Shown here piece by piece: positions 25,959-34,972 of a stretch of DNA of 64,000 bases. Under the pieces are notes generated by a model. That model saw nothing but the letters and a program-made list of their open reading frames with translations, searched no databases and was not told where the DNA came from. This DNA is from Ornithinibacillus sp047228935 (GTDB lineage Bacteria; Bacillota; Bacilli; Bacillales; Amphibacillaceae), in NCBI RefSeq assembly GCF_047228935.1, contig NZ_JBFEGG010000002.1:372001-436000 (forward strand). Direction: 5' to 3'. The position numbers and the translations under genes were made by a program. How positions within the stretch are numbered: position 1 is the stretch's first letter; each line of letters starts with the position of its first letter.

Positions 25959-26981
25959 ATGAACCAAGTAGTTAATAACAACGAAAGCTCTCATTCGAAT
26001 AACCAGCTTGTTGTTGACGGCGTTCGTCTTCATGGCAGGTTCGCTGCAAGACCACATGATGTTGATCCACTAGACGAGTCATCTAAATTCCCAAGGGCTC
26101 TCCGCAAGTTTCGTCTGAAGGAGTGGGTAGGATTTACGTTGATGCACCCTGAAATATCGTCTTCGATGATTCTTCAGGACGCACACTATCTAGCAAGCTC
26201 AGAAATTTATGTTCGCGACAAGCAAGGGTTAGTAGAGCATAGTCGTAATGTTCGTGGTGGGTCTTTAAATCTATCACATGTATTATTCCCAAGCGCCATG
26301 GCTATCGATTCCAAAGGATACCGAATTGCCTATGACTGGGCGGACAAGCCAGAAGGACGTCACCGAATTAACGTTACTGTTGAGGCAACAGAAGATCAAG
26401 AAGCGATTACGATGAACCTTGAGCTTGATGGTTCCAACGCATCGGCACCGCTATCTGTCAGCTCCCCACTTCCTGGTGGCTCAATGTACACACATAAATT
26501 GGCATATCCCGCTTCTGGTACCGTAACCGTTGGTGATCGGACCTATACATTCGATCCATCGCGAGATCTTGCTGTTCTAGATGAGCACCGGACTATTTTA
26601 CCTTACCGAACCACTTGGGTATGGGGAACGTTTGCATGCAACACTCCAGATGGGATAATTGGTGCGAACTTCGCAGAACGCCCAATTGTACCAGGAACAG
26701 ATGAAGAATCTTGCCTATGGACACCGGGAGAATGTGAGCCACTTGCGGACATCACCTTTACCAAAACTTCCCTTGACCCGCTTGCGCCATGGCGGATGAC
26801 TTCTGCTGATGGGCGACTAGATGTCACCTTCACGCCAGAGGACAGAAAAGGTGTTAAGCACCAGCTTGTCCTTGCTTCTATCGACTACTGGCAGATGGTT
26901 GGGACATATTCTGGAACGGTTGCTGGATATGAAGTGAAGGATGCACGCGGGGTTTGTGAGTCTATGAAGGCTAGACTATAG
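25959..26981 (+). CDS. DUF2804 family protein
   Basis: A 340-residue soluble protein of the DUF2804 family (all-beta, lipocalin/AttH-like in prediction). It contains RLKEWVGFTLMHPE, a WVWGTFACNTPDG segment and a terminal DYWQMVGTYSG region typical of that family. Base composition is visibly richer in G and C than the flanking genes, suggesting acquisition from a higher-GC donor. RBS is weak (GGGG at 10 bases). Function unknown. Confidence 0.8.
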   Translation: MNQVVNNNESSHSNNQLVVDGVRLHGRFAARPHDVDPLDESSKFPRALRKFRLKEWVGFTLMHPEISSSMILQDAHYLASSEIYVRDKQGLVEHSRNVRGGSLNLSHVLFPSAMAIDSKGYRIAYDWADKPEGRHRINVTVEATEDQEAITMNLELDGSNASAPLSVSSPLPGGSMYTHKLAYPASGTVTVGDRTYTFDPSRDLAVLDEHRTILPYRTTWVWGTFACNTPDGIIGANFAERPIVPGTDEESCLWTPGECEPLADITFTKTSLDPLAPWRMTSADGRLDVTFTPEDRKGVKHQLVLASIDYWQMVGTYSGTVAGYEVKDARGVCESMKARL

Positions 26982-27045
26982 AGGATGTTTTGAATAAAAG
27001 CTCTTTATTAACATGTTTAATGAAGTAGTTTAAAAAAGTGGACAT

Positions 27046-27076
27046 AAAAACGCTTGGAATAGTTCCAAGCGTTTTG
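27046..27076. terminator. bidirectional terminator
   Basis: AAAAACGCTTGGAA pairs perfectly with TTCCAAGCGTTTTG between two converging genes. Confidence 0.88.
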
Positions 27077-27087
27077 TTCAATTAACC

Positions 27088-27525
27088 TTATTTAGCAAAG
27101 TTCAAACAGCACTTAGAAAAGATTGTCTCTTGGAAGTTATTTTTCCTTAGCAGCTCATCTATTGTCCAAAATAATAATGCCGTTATGGAAGCGAAGATTA
27201 TTGCTGTATCAATTTCAACACCGTATAATGAAAAACTCGCATTAGATGGAAAAATAAAGCCAAACAATACACCAAATACCAAATGAACCATAAAAGCAAC
27301 CGAAACTCTTACATTCCCCACGAATCGCCTACCAACATAATCTGATAGGAAGGTTACTGGTATAGCGTAAAGGATTATAAATGGCGCTAAATATATACTA
27401 AACATTGCTGTCATTGTGACTAATTCAAAAGGTTGTTTCCATTCCCCAAAGAATACTGCAAAAATAACTATTAGTGACATAGGGGTTGCTAATAAAGTTG
27501 TTACTATCTTTCTCTTTATCATCAA
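27088..27525 (-). CDS. hypothetical four-helix membrane protein
   Basis: A 145-residue protein with about four transmembrane helices. The tail is polar and cysteine-containing (KNNFQETIFSKCCLNFAK). No family recognised. It has its own promoter region and a terminator shared with DUF2804. Confidence 0.6.
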   Translation of the reverse strand: MMIKRKIVTTLLATPMSLIVIFAVFFGEWKQPFELVTMTAMFSIYLAPFIILYAIPVTFLSDYVGRRFVGNVRVSVAFMVHLVFGVLFGFIFPSNASFSLYGVEIDTAIIFASITALLFWTIDELLRKNNFQETIFSKCCLNFAK

Positions 27526-27753
27526 AATCCCTCCTAAACCTTCTTAATCTACTTTATATTTATTTTATCATAAAATTTACCTTTCTCGAAAAAGGGTCTC
27601 CAAATCAAGCATACATCCTTGAACTAGAATTGAATACGCATTATTGGCTAAGCCATTTGCTAATGTAAGAAGGTAGGAAAAAAGCAATCTAGAAGAAGCA
27701 GGGAAAAACAATAGATGCTATGGTAAACATAGAAGTTAAAGGAGGTAATCTGT

Positions 27754-28113
27754 ATGGAAATGCCAAAGGTAGATTTCAAAGGTGGTAATAACATCGCTCT
27801 AAAGATTCCTAAATTCAAGTACAATGAGACAGTCAATTTTTATAAGGAAGTGATAAAGCTACCATATTTGGGCTTCATTTCTGAATCACATGCCTTTCAG
27901 TTTGGGGATGCTACGCTGTGGTTAGATTGCATGGACAATTATTCCCAACAAGATGTATGGTTGGAAATTCAGACTGACAATGTAAAGCTAGCAGCAGAAT
28001 ATTTACACGAGAATCACATTAATAGAAGAGACGAAGTGGAGGTACACGAGAACTCAGAGGGTTACTGGATTTCCGATCCTTGTGGAACAATCCTTAGAGT
28101 CAATCCTCGATAA
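27754..28113 (+). CDS. VOC superfamily protein
   Basis: A 119-residue glyoxalase-fold protein: NETVNFYKEVIKLPYLG in the first module and an ending YWISDPCGTILRVNPR in the second. Start follows AAAGGAGGT. Substrate unknown. A weak hairpin follows around 28147-28180. Confidence 0.8.
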   Translation: MEMPKVDFKGGNNIALKIPKFKYNETVNFYKEVIKLPYLGFISESHAFQFGDATLWLDCMDNYSQQDVWLEIQTDNVKLAAEYLHENHINRRDEVEVHENSEGYWISDPCGTILRVNPR

Positions 28114-28308
28114 AAAAATAATCCATTTGTATAGTAATTATTGTTCCACTAAACAAGGTGATCATCGATATTGGTCGCCTTTTCTATTTAAAAATTTCCG
28201 GAAATGTTATGGCAGCATTGAAGTGACAGATATTGCAGTAATAGTGAATCGTAAATCGATAAATCTACCTAACCTGAATTAGCTGCTAATATAGATAAAA
28301 TTGAGGAA

Positions 28309-28899
28309 CTAATGGTTAATAATGGCTATGGCACTGTAAACTAATAATGATGCCATTACAATGTTAAATACCTTTCTATATTTAGGTAAAAATTTCTGAA
28401 AAACATTCCCAAACAAACTCCAGATAGTTGAACTGACAATACCAATACCCCCTAAGAATAAAGAACAGATAAAGTATATAAAATATGATTGGTAATAAGG
28501 AAGAATAAATGTAGAAACTACTGTAATTCCAAATAGTATCCCTTTTGGATTAACAAACTGAAGGAAGAACCCCATGACAATAAAATTACTACCCGCATTA
28601 TTTTCCTTATTATTATTCTTTGTTTCTTTGTCCCTAATAGTTATAAATGCTAAATATAACATATAACTGACACCCAAAATTGTTAAGGGTGTTTTTATTG
28701 TTGGCATAATTTTTATAAGCAGATCGTTAAATGAACTGCATAGTAAAATAAGCGTAAAAAAACCTAGACCAACACCTAAACAAAATCTGAGCGTCTTCTT
28801 AAATCCATACCTAGATGCAAATGACATTGCCATAAAATTATTAGGTCCTGGAGTAAAACTGTTTATTATTACAAATAAAAGAAACGGTAATAACGGCAT
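28309..28899 (-). CDS. LysE family exporter
   Basis: A 196-residue membrane protein with six predicted helices and the LysE/RhtB signature TPGPNNFMAMSFASRYGFKK near the N-terminus. These export amino acids or related metabolites. It is divergent from an XRE-cupin regulator with three repeats between them, which probably control both genes. Confidence 0.87.
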   Translation of the reverse strand: MPLLPFLLFVIINSFTPGPNNFMAMSFASRYGFKKTLRFCLGVGLGFFTLILLCSSFNDLLIKIMPTIKTPLTILGVSYMLYLAFITIRDKETKNNNKENNAGSNFIVMGFFLQFVNPKGILFGITVVSTFILPYYQSYFIYFICSLFLGGIGIVSSTIWSLFGNVFQKFLPKYRKVFNIVMASLLVYSAIAIINH

Positions 28900-28921
28900 A
28901 ATGATTGAACCCCCTTATACT

Positions 28922-28970
28922 TACGTTATATTGTATTATAATACGTTATATTATATACATTATATTATAT
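28922..28970. promoter_or_regulatory. triple operator-like repeat between lysE-type and XRE-cupin genes
   Basis: Three near-identical 15-mers, TACGTTATATTGTAT (28922), TACGTTATATTATAT (28942) and TACATTATATTATAT (28956), lie in the divergent promoter region. They are candidate binding sites for the XRE-cupin protein. Confidence 0.6.
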
Positions 28971-29008
28971 GTTTTGGATGTTATAATGTAAATATTGGAG
29001 GTGATATT

Positions 29009-29563
29009 ATGGAAGAAATCCAGAAAATATTAGGCAGAAATTTAAAGTCCATAAGAGAGAAGCAAAACCTAACATTAGAAAAGGTCTCTAACTTAAGTGG
29101 CGTAAGTAAAGCTATGATAGGTCAAATTGAAAGAGGAGAATCCAGTCCAACCATAACAACCATTTGGAAAATAGCGAATGGGTTAAAGATTTCTTTTACA
29201 TCATTAATAAATGTTCCAGAACCTGAGGCTAAATTAGTGTTGAGAAGTGATGTCCCTTTCTTATCGGAGGACAATGGGAGGTATCGAGTTTTTCCTACAT
29301 TTCCATTTTCAGAGGATAAGAAGTTTGAAATATACTCCATTGAAATAGAGCAAGGGGGGAAGCTAGATTCCGTCGGACATAAGGAAGGTACAGAGGAATA
29401 TATTACAGTATTTGATGGCGAAGTCCTTATCCATATAAATGGGTCGGACTATCAGTTGAAAAATGGTGATTCCATTAGATTTAAAGCCGATAGACCACAT
29501 TCATACTTCAATACAGGTAATAAACTAGCTCGTTTAAGCATGACAATCTATTATCCAGATTAA
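29009..29563 (+). CDS. XRE-family regulator with cupin domain
   Basis: A 184-residue protein with an N-terminal Cro/C1 HTH (NLTLEKVSNLSGVSKAMIGQ, about residues 22-42). A C-terminal cupin follows (HKEGTEEYITVFDGEVLIHI, DRPHSYFNTG, about 110-180). ATG 29009 follows GGAGGTGAT; an upstream in-frame ATG lies within the promoter repeats. It probably controls the divergent LysE exporter. A terminator follows at 29623-29658. Confidence 0.9.
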   Translation: MEEIQKILGRNLKSIREKQNLTLEKVSNLSGVSKAMIGQIERGESSPTITTIWKIANGLKISFTSLINVPEPEAKLVLRSDVPFLSEDNGRYRVFPTFPFSEDKKFEIYSIEIEQGGKLDSVGHKEGTEEYITVFDGEVLIHINGSDYQLKNGDSIRFKADRPHSYFNTGNKLARLSMTIYYPD

Positions 29564-29622
29564 TTATAAAAAGCGTACAGATGAGCGTGCAAACTGGGTT
29601 ATCTCGTTATGGAAGAATAATA

Positions 29623-29658
29623 AGCAAGGAGAACTGTGTCGTACAGTTCCCCTTGTTT
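29623..29658 (+). terminator. terminator of the XRE-cupin gene
   Basis: AGCAAGGAGAACTGT pairs with ACAGTTCCCCTTGTT, leaving one mismatch. Confidence 0.75.
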
Positions 29659-29721
29659 CGTAATAGAAATCTAATTGGCAAGAATCCTTTAAGCATGCAT
29701 AAAATTACAAATGACCCCTCG

Positions 29722-31176
29722 TTATTCTTTCACTTCCAAATCTATGAAATTGCTAACTTCTTTTACATAGTCCGTAAGTGGATAGGCTTTGTATAGACGG
29801 CCAGCTAATCGGATAGGATCTCCGAAAAAGTACCTCTCATATTGCGTTTGTCTCGTTCCAAATGAACTCATCGTCATATCCCAGGCTAACCTAAATATTT
29901 TCACTCGATCCTCTGCAGTTCTAGTTGCGGCTTGAAGATACTGATCGAGATCATCTCGAATCGAAGAATGAAATGCATTTTCTGTAGGCAAACCGACAAG
30001 ACCACTAGCCCCGATTAATTGAATGATTTCAGTAAAGCGAGGATAAATTTTGGGGAATATATTATTGGCAACTTGTAGTGGAACAATATTTGGACGCATT
30101 GTTCCCCACTGATCCAATGCTGCATCATGTTCAGACTTCTCCAATAGAGCCTTCATTGTTTCAAGACCAATGATGATTTCTGACAGCTTTTCTTGAATAT
30201 GTTGATACTCGCACACGTTAATCGTTTGTACAAGTAGCTCAGCGAGACCTAACATGTATTCGGTTTTGACAATTTGTCTGGTTATGGCTTGATGGGCTGT
30301 AAAATGGTGAAAAGAACTTTGGAGTGTGAAGTCTACGGCTGCCATTGCATTATCATAATAGAATACTCGATTCCAAGGAACTAATACATTGTCAAAAACA
30401 AGAATGGTATCCATTTCTTCAAATCGGGAGCTTAAGGGATGATTAAAAAGAGAATCTCCACCAACATATGACTCTCTACAAATAAATTTTAACCCCTTTG
30501 TATCGGAAGGGATTGAAAAAGCAAAAGCTTCATCCTCATCAAGTATGAAATTAGGATTACTAAAAACTAACACCTCGTCGGTTAATCCGCCCTGAGTAGC
30601 TAAGAGGCGTGCTCCTTTAATAACGATTCCTTCTACATTTCGATCAACCACCCGGGCCACAATAGGTTCTTCTTCAGAGGATTCTAGATAGGACTCGGAA
30701 CGGTTTACTTGTGGTGATACAAATGTATGCGCGAATGAAAGGTCTTTTTCCATCGCCATTTCATATAAGGATTGGATATTTTCCGGAAAACAATTGGCTC
30801 TACCCTCTAATAAGGGAGAGGAAGAAGCGAAACTCATCACAGCGGTATTGAGGTAATCCGGGCTTCTTCCCATAAAGCCACCCGTTTTTTTGGCCCAGTG
30901 CTCGCTTACCTTTCGTCTTTTGATTAGATCCTCCTTCGTTTTGGGCATCAGGAAGGACAGCCCGACAGAATCTCCCGTTTCTGGTGAAAGGAAAGTCATC
31001 TCATCTTTAAAATTAGGATTGTGCTGCATATCATATAGAGAAGCCTTTGTCTGAAGAACCCCTTTAAAAGCAGGGTGCTCAGAGATCTTCCCTTCTATTT
31101 TTTCTCCATCCAGCCATATCTCCGTATTTAGCTGGTTTATGCGGTTTATAAATTCCGTTCCATTAATAGCTCCCAT
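29722..31176 (-). CDS. hpaB: 4-hydroxyphenylacetate 3-hydroxylase family flavin monooxygenase
   Basis: A 484-residue protein of the HpaB/PvcC group, which uses FADH2 supplied by a separate reductase to hydroxylate phenols. Family features include the N-terminal R-x-HPAFKG-like entry (EHPAFKGVLQTKASLYDMQH), VPWNRVFYYDN, and FFGDPIRLAGRLYKAYPL at the end. No HpaC reductase lies nearby, so the partner must be elsewhere. Start follows GGAGTG. The exact substrate is not fixed. Confidence 0.87.
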   Translation of the reverse strand: MGAINGTEFINRINQLNTEIWLDGEKIEGKISEHPAFKGVLQTKASLYDMQHNPNFKDEMTFLSPETGDSVGLSFLMPKTKEDLIKRRKVSEHWAKKTGGFMGRSPDYLNTAVMSFASSSPLLEGRANCFPENIQSLYEMAMEKDLSFAHTFVSPQVNRSESYLESSEEEPIVARVVDRNVEGIVIKGARLLATQGGLTDEVLVFSNPNFILDEDEAFAFSIPSDTKGLKFICRESYVGGDSLFNHPLSSRFEEMDTILVFDNVLVPWNRVFYYDNAMAAVDFTLQSSFHHFTAHQAITRQIVKTEYMLGLAELLVQTINVCEYQHIQEKLSEIIIGLETMKALLEKSEHDAALDQWGTMRPNIVPLQVANNIFPKIYPRFTEIIQLIGASGLVGLPTENAFHSSIRDDLDQYLQAATRTAEDRVKIFRLAWDMTMSSFGTRQTQYERYFFGDPIRLAGRLYKAYPLTDYVKEVSNFIDLEVKE

Positions 31177-31421
31177 AATAACACTCCCATACCTATTTAT
31201 TATGCAGCGTTACGCTATCGTACTATTTTATTAGTCTATTCGTTAACCAGTTCCATTGTTTCTAAATGGATAATCTAGTATGCTCTACTTCTATTTATTC
31301 GATAGCCTCATTGAATTACATGATTAGGAGATACTGGTTCAAAGGAGAGAATATTAAGAAACTTTGAACTTGTGTTTTCCGTAGTAATAGATAAGAACAC
31401 TAAAACTCAGAAAGGGTGTTT

Positions 31422-31742
31422 ATGTATATGCCGTATGAATTTCTTACAGCAATCGTAATAGCTTCAATTGTATCTTTAATTCTATCAATGGTTTATAAGA
31501 ACAAAGAAAAGCAAGATACCGGATTTGTCCTATCTTATTACAAATTGAGTTATAGACGAAAAATGATTCGCACCTTATGGACTCTTCCAATCGTAGTTAT
31601 TGCCTTAATTGTTATGTACTTCCATGTAGGTCAAAACGTAACCTACTTTCTAATTTTCTCCATTTTATTATTGACTCTCTTTCTCATACAGTTCTTTTAT
31701 AACTATCTTAAGTGGAAAAAATATGAAAAGGGATTTTCATAA
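31422..31742 (+). CDS. hypothetical membrane protein
   Basis: A 106-residue protein with three hydrophobic segments (about 6-24, 52-69 and 74-95) and basic flanks. ATG 31422 follows AAAGG. No family recognised. The next gene is a similar small membrane protein. Confidence 0.6.
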   Translation: MYMPYEFLTAIVIASIVSLILSMVYKNKEKQDTGFVLSYYKLSYRRKMIRTLWTLPIVVIALIVMYFHVGQNVTYFLIFSILLLTLFLIQFFYNYLKWKKYEKGFS

Positions 31743-31878
31743 CATGTGTAGGAGCGATTAATATACAAGCGCCAATTTTCTTTTTAAATTGCAAGTAAAA
31801 TAGTTCAAATATTATGTTAGTATTGAGTTGAAAGATATCAGATTAATATATAGTTTCATTTGGAGAAGGGGGAATTGG

Positions 31879-32193
31879 ATGGAGAATCTTTCTTCTATCA
31901 TTATTTTTATCATTATGTTAATCCCTCTGTATGCTACATTAATTTGGACATATATTGAACCTGAAGAGAGTTTATTATTTGGGAAAAGATGGATGTACAA
32001 AGAAGATCCAGTACCATCCACTAAAGCTATACGTTATACAAAATTTTCTTCCATGACGGTAATGATTGGACTTCCTATAGTTATCATAAGCTTTCTCGTA
32101 GACGTGACTATTCTTAGAATGATGCCAATAGTGTTATGTTTTGTTTTGGTCATTGGAGCTGCAATCATTTTTACTAGAGAAGATGAGAACTAA
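31879..32193 (+). CDS. hypothetical membrane protein
   Basis: A 104-residue protein with hydrophobic segments near 5-24 and 58-97 and a polar middle (YIEPEESLLFGKRWMYKEDP). ATG 31879 follows GAAGGGGG at good spacing; upstream in-frame GTG-type starts lack this. Function unknown. Confidence 0.6.
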   Translation: MENLSSIIIFIIMLIPLYATLIWTYIEPEESLLFGKRWMYKEDPVPSTKAIRYTKFSSMTVMIGLPIVIISFLVDVTILRMMPIVLCFVLVIGAAIIFTREDEN

Positions 32194-32246
32194 CTAGATT
32201 TTAAGTGGACTTTAAAAAAACTTATATCTAAAGAAAGGATCTAAAC

Positions 32247-32372
32247 ATGACTAAACTATTAGTTCCAGCAATTCCAAAAACAGAAATCGGAGAAGATTAG
32301 TACCCATCTTACAGAATTACTTCAAACGGAAATGAAGAGGAATTTCAGATGATTATTCAGTCGTTAGAGTAA
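32247..32372 (+). pseudogene. small ORF interrupted by an in-frame TAG
   Basis: ATG 32247 follows AAAGGAT and opens a frame MTKLLVPAIPKTEIGED. It then meets TAG and continues in the same frame as YPSYRITSNGNEEEFQ to TAA at 32372. A single TGG or other sense codon in place of the TAG would give a 41-residue protein. No family recognised. Confidence 0.4.
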
Positions 32373-32393
32373 CTTCTTTTAGGGGGGGAATTT

Positions 32394-32927
32394 ATGACAA
32401 CACTAGGAGAAACAATGTTACATAAAAACGAGCTACTTATTAGACCTATGAATTCTAATGATTTTGATGTGATGGTTAAATGGCTAAATGACCCGAAAGT
32501 TTTGAAATACTATGAAGATCAACCAATGGATTTAGAAAGAGTGAAACACAAATATGGTCCAAGAATTGACGGAAACCATTATGTAAAACCTTGTATAGTA
32601 GAATACAGAAATCAACCAATTGGTTATATGCAATATTATGAGATTCAGGAAACCGAATTACAAACATACGGCTTAACTAGAAATCAAAACATCTATGGTA
32701 TTGACCAATTTATTGGTAAAACGGATTTATGGGGTAAAGGAATAGGAACGGAAATGATACAAATGATGTTACATTATCTTCGTAATAAAGGTGCCACAAA
32801 GGTTGTATTGGAAGTAAAAAATAGTAATAACAGAGCCATTTCAAGCTATAAAAAATGCGGCTTTAAGAGTATTAAAGATTTAAGCAACAACCTAACCCTT
32901 ATGGAATGGACACCAAAACCTGTTTAA
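32394..32927 (+). CDS. GNAT N-acetyltransferase, AAC(6')-like
   Basis: A 177-residue acetyltransferase of the Acetyltransf_8/AAC(6')-related branch: IRPMNSNDFDVMVKWLNDP at the start, GIDQFIGKTDLWGKGIGTEMI (acetyl-CoA pyrophosphate loop) in the middle, and NNRAISSYKKCGFK near the end. Start follows AGGGGGGG. The AAC(6') resemblance does not establish aminoglycoside modification. Confidence 0.85.
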   Translation: MTTLGETMLHKNELLIRPMNSNDFDVMVKWLNDPKVLKYYEDQPMDLERVKHKYGPRIDGNHYVKPCIVEYRNQPIGYMQYYEIQETELQTYGLTRNQNIYGIDQFIGKTDLWGKGIGTEMIQMMLHYLRNKGATKVVLEVKNSNNRAISSYKKCGFKSIKDLSNNLTLMEWTPKPV

Positions 32928-32985
32928 TTTTTAGATGATGTAGATATCAGAAACCAACTCGAAAAATTGGAGAGACGGTTCTACT

Positions 32986-33165
32986 TTGTTAATTTTCCTA
33001 TTGTTGGTAGCACCCTTGCTCGGAACTTTATGGTTTTTCAATTTCACAATCTTTTTGAAGAACTTAAAAACGAACAAAGATAAACATAATCAAACGGTGT
33101 TGGGGAGTATTCTTACATTTAGTTTTATTTTTTCGGTAATGTATGGTTTTGTGGGGTTACATTAA
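32986..33165 (+). CDS. possible small membrane protein
   Basis: A 59-codon ORF from TTG 32986 with two hydrophobic segments (about 2-22 and 40-58). The frame is open a little further upstream to a TAG, with ATA as the only alternative initiator. There is no strong RBS, so this may be a remnant. Confidence 0.35.
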   Translation: MLIFLLLVAPLLGTLWFFNFTIFLKNLKTNKDKHNQTVLGSILTFSFIFSVMYGFVGLH

Positions 33166-33189
33166 ATCCCATGGTACATAACCCAAATC

Positions 33190-33216
33190 AAAAGGCATGG
33201 AATCTCATGCCTTTTT
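33190..33216. terminator. hairpin terminator
   Basis: AAAAGGCATG pairs with CATGCCTTTTT across a six-base loop. The same AAAGGCATGG arm occurs in the hairpin beyond the NlpC/P60 gene. Confidence 0.75.
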
Positions 33217-33219
33217 AAT

Positions 33220-33330
33220 ATGAGATGAACCACTCAATAATCTGCTTACTAAACAGATATTTCTAGACTAATAAGGGTTTTGTAATGCATTTTCCATAAT
33301 GCTTCTCCCTTAAACGTTGAATGTGCCCAT
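33220..33330 (-). pseudogene. decayed 3' end of an NlpC/P60 wall hydrolase gene
   Basis: These bases align with 35016-35125, the last roughly 30 codons of the intact NlpC/P60 gene. On the minus strand it reads MENALQNPY then a stop, against ITENVLQNPYWSKNYLF in the intact gene. Shared text such as AATAAGGGTTTTGTAAT is identical. Only the 3' end and terminator remain. Confidence 0.65.
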
Positions 33331-33364
33331 AAACTCTTCATTAATAAAAAATAGATGTAAAATC

Positions 33365-33391
33365 TGAAACTATATTTAGTTGGCTATCGTC
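33365..33391 (+). promoter_or_regulatory. ECF-sigma promoter of the sigma/anti-sigma operon
   Basis: TGAAAC (33365-33370) and CGTC (33388-33391) are separated by 17 bases, a close match to Bacillus ECF (sigma W/X/V type) promoters. It lies 43 bases before the sigma gene start, as expected for autoregulation. Confidence 0.78.
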
Positions 33392-33433
33392 AAAGGGGAA
33401 AAGTCATTAAAGAGATTGGAAAAGAGGGGAGTT

Positions 33434-33958
33434 ATGGAACAAGATAGAAAAAATGATTTATTAGAAGAAATTATGATAGAACATGGAACAGATTTGGTTC
33501 AATTGGCATTTAGTTACGTTAAAGATAAAGAAACCGCTAAGGATATGGTTCAGAATACCTTTATCAAATGCTATGAAAATTTGGATTATTTTCGCTATGA
33601 TTCTTCCATAAAAACTTGGTTATATAGAATCACCATTAACCAGTGTAAGGATCATTTAAGAAGTTGGCATTATAGGAAAGTACAGACCAAAGAGGCTTTT
33701 GAGAGTGCTCTTAAATCTCTTTTTCCTTTAACCGAAGATTCCGTTATCCAGGCTGCGGAATCTGAAGAAATGAAGGATTTGATCTTTTCTTTACCTAAAA
33801 ACTATAGAGAAGTAATCTATTTGTATTATTACAAATCCTTATCACAGAATGAAATAGCTGAAGTAACAAATTTAAACCTTAACACCATTAAATCCAGACT
33901 TCGCAGAGGAAAACAAAGGTTAAAAATTTTATTAGAGGAGGCTGGTATTTATGGATAA
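33434..33958 (+). CDS. ECF-type RNA polymerase sigma factor
   Basis: A 174-residue sigma-70 family protein. Region 2 includes KETAKDMVQNTFIKCYENL and RYDSSIKTWLYRITINQCKD. Region 4 carries the HTH SLSQNEIAEVTNLNLNTIKSRL. ATG 33434 follows AGAGGGGAG; an upstream frame start has no RBS. It overlaps the following anti-sigma gene by 8 bases. A TGAAAC-N17-CGTC promoter lies just upstream, so it probably drives its own transcription. Class resembles SigX/SigV/SigW. Confidence 0.92.
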   Translation: MEQDRKNDLLEEIMIEHGTDLVQLAFSYVKDKETAKDMVQNTFIKCYENLDYFRYDSSIKTWLYRITINQCKDHLRSWHYRKVQTKEAFESALKSLFPLTEDSVIQAAESEEMKDLIFSLPKNYREVIYLYYYKSLSQNEIAEVTNLNLNTIKSRLRRGKQRLKILLEEAGIYG

Positions 33959-34841
33959 TAAGTTAAATCAAGAAAAGTCCCTGCAATTACAGGATCAAGA
34001 TTTAACCTTTACTATGGAAGACCGAATAAAGACCTTTCATAAGATTCAGGAGAATAACCAAAAGAAACAGAGGAATGCCAAATCATCTTTCTATCGTTTG
34101 AAGCGTTTCACAGGTCCAGCATTAGGCTCTATTTTAACTTTAGTCCTGTTTTTCGTCTTACTTGTACCGAGCCTACATTTAGGAAATGAAGAGAGAGAAG
34201 ATAGCAAAAATAAAATATTATCCAACCAACAAGAGCCGATATCCTATTCTGTCTTACTAATGGGGAAGGATTCAGCTGATTACAGCAATAGGAGAAGTTC
34301 CTTAAATATTTTAATGACCTATAATGGGAAAAGAAACAGTATAAAATTAGTACCAATACCGAGGGATACCTATGTTACGATTTTAGATTCAAAAGGAAAA
34401 ATAGCAAGCAAAGATAAGCTAATGCATGCATCAGCTTTGAACACAAATCCCGAAGCAGTTTTGAATACAGTATCAAATCTATTCCATAACATTCCTATCG
34501 ATTACTACGCTACTATTCCAGAAGAAGAGTTATACAATGAATTAGGAATTAGTAAAAGTGATGCTAGAGAAAATCGTTATACAATTGATGCTGTTGCAGA
34601 GTTAATAAAAGGACAGTTAACCTATTCCGAAATAAGAGATCTTCTATCATCAGCTGAAACAAACATCCCAAGTGAGATCCTTAATAATAACGTGAAATTA
34701 AAATCCGAATCCATCGAAGTGATTAATTTGAATAATGGATTAAAAGAAACATATATTGATGGTATCTATTTTGTAAGACTGGATCCAAAGGTATTAGAGG
34801 CCACATCTATATCGTTAAAACAACATTTAAATCTAAATTAA
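33951..34841 (+). CDS. anti-sigma factor with extracellular LytR-CpsA-Psr (LCP)-like domain
   Basis: A 296-residue single-pass protein. The cytoplasmic part (1-52) would hold the sigma factor, a helix spans residues 54-76, and the rest is extracellular. Residues 98-195 match LCP motifs: VLLMGKDS, LVPIPRDTYV (133-142), KDKLMHA (154-160) and IPIDYY (181-186). The usual acidic SDT after the first Arg is RRSSL here, and the late R-x-x-x-GDxGR-x-RQ motif is absent. The C-terminus again resembles LCP ends (YIDGIYFVRLD). Location next to sigma supports an anti-sigma role. Ligand sensing rather than ligase activity is inferred. Confidence 0.82.
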   Translation: MDNKLNQEKSLQLQDQDLTFTMEDRIKTFHKIQENNQKKQRNAKSSFYRLKRFTGPALGSILTLVLFFVLLVPSLHLGNEEREDSKNKILSNQQEPISYSVLLMGKDSADYSNRRSSLNILMTYNGKRNSIKLVPIPRDTYVTILDSKGKIASKDKLMHASALNTNPEAVLNTVSNLFHNIPIDYYATIPEEELYNELGISKSDARENRYTIDAVAELIKGQLTYSEIRDLLSSAETNIPSEILNNNVKLKSESIEVINLNNGLKETYIDGIYFVRLDPKVLEATSISLKQHLNLN

Positions 34842-34972
34842 GCTGCCTAATAATAAAATTATCAGTTGAAACAGAAAATTTTATTCCCCCCTATCTAGCT
34901 GATAAAAAGGGAGGGAAAATATATACACGAGTAAGCCGATCCAATTTTATAAGAAATGGGACGAAACAAATT

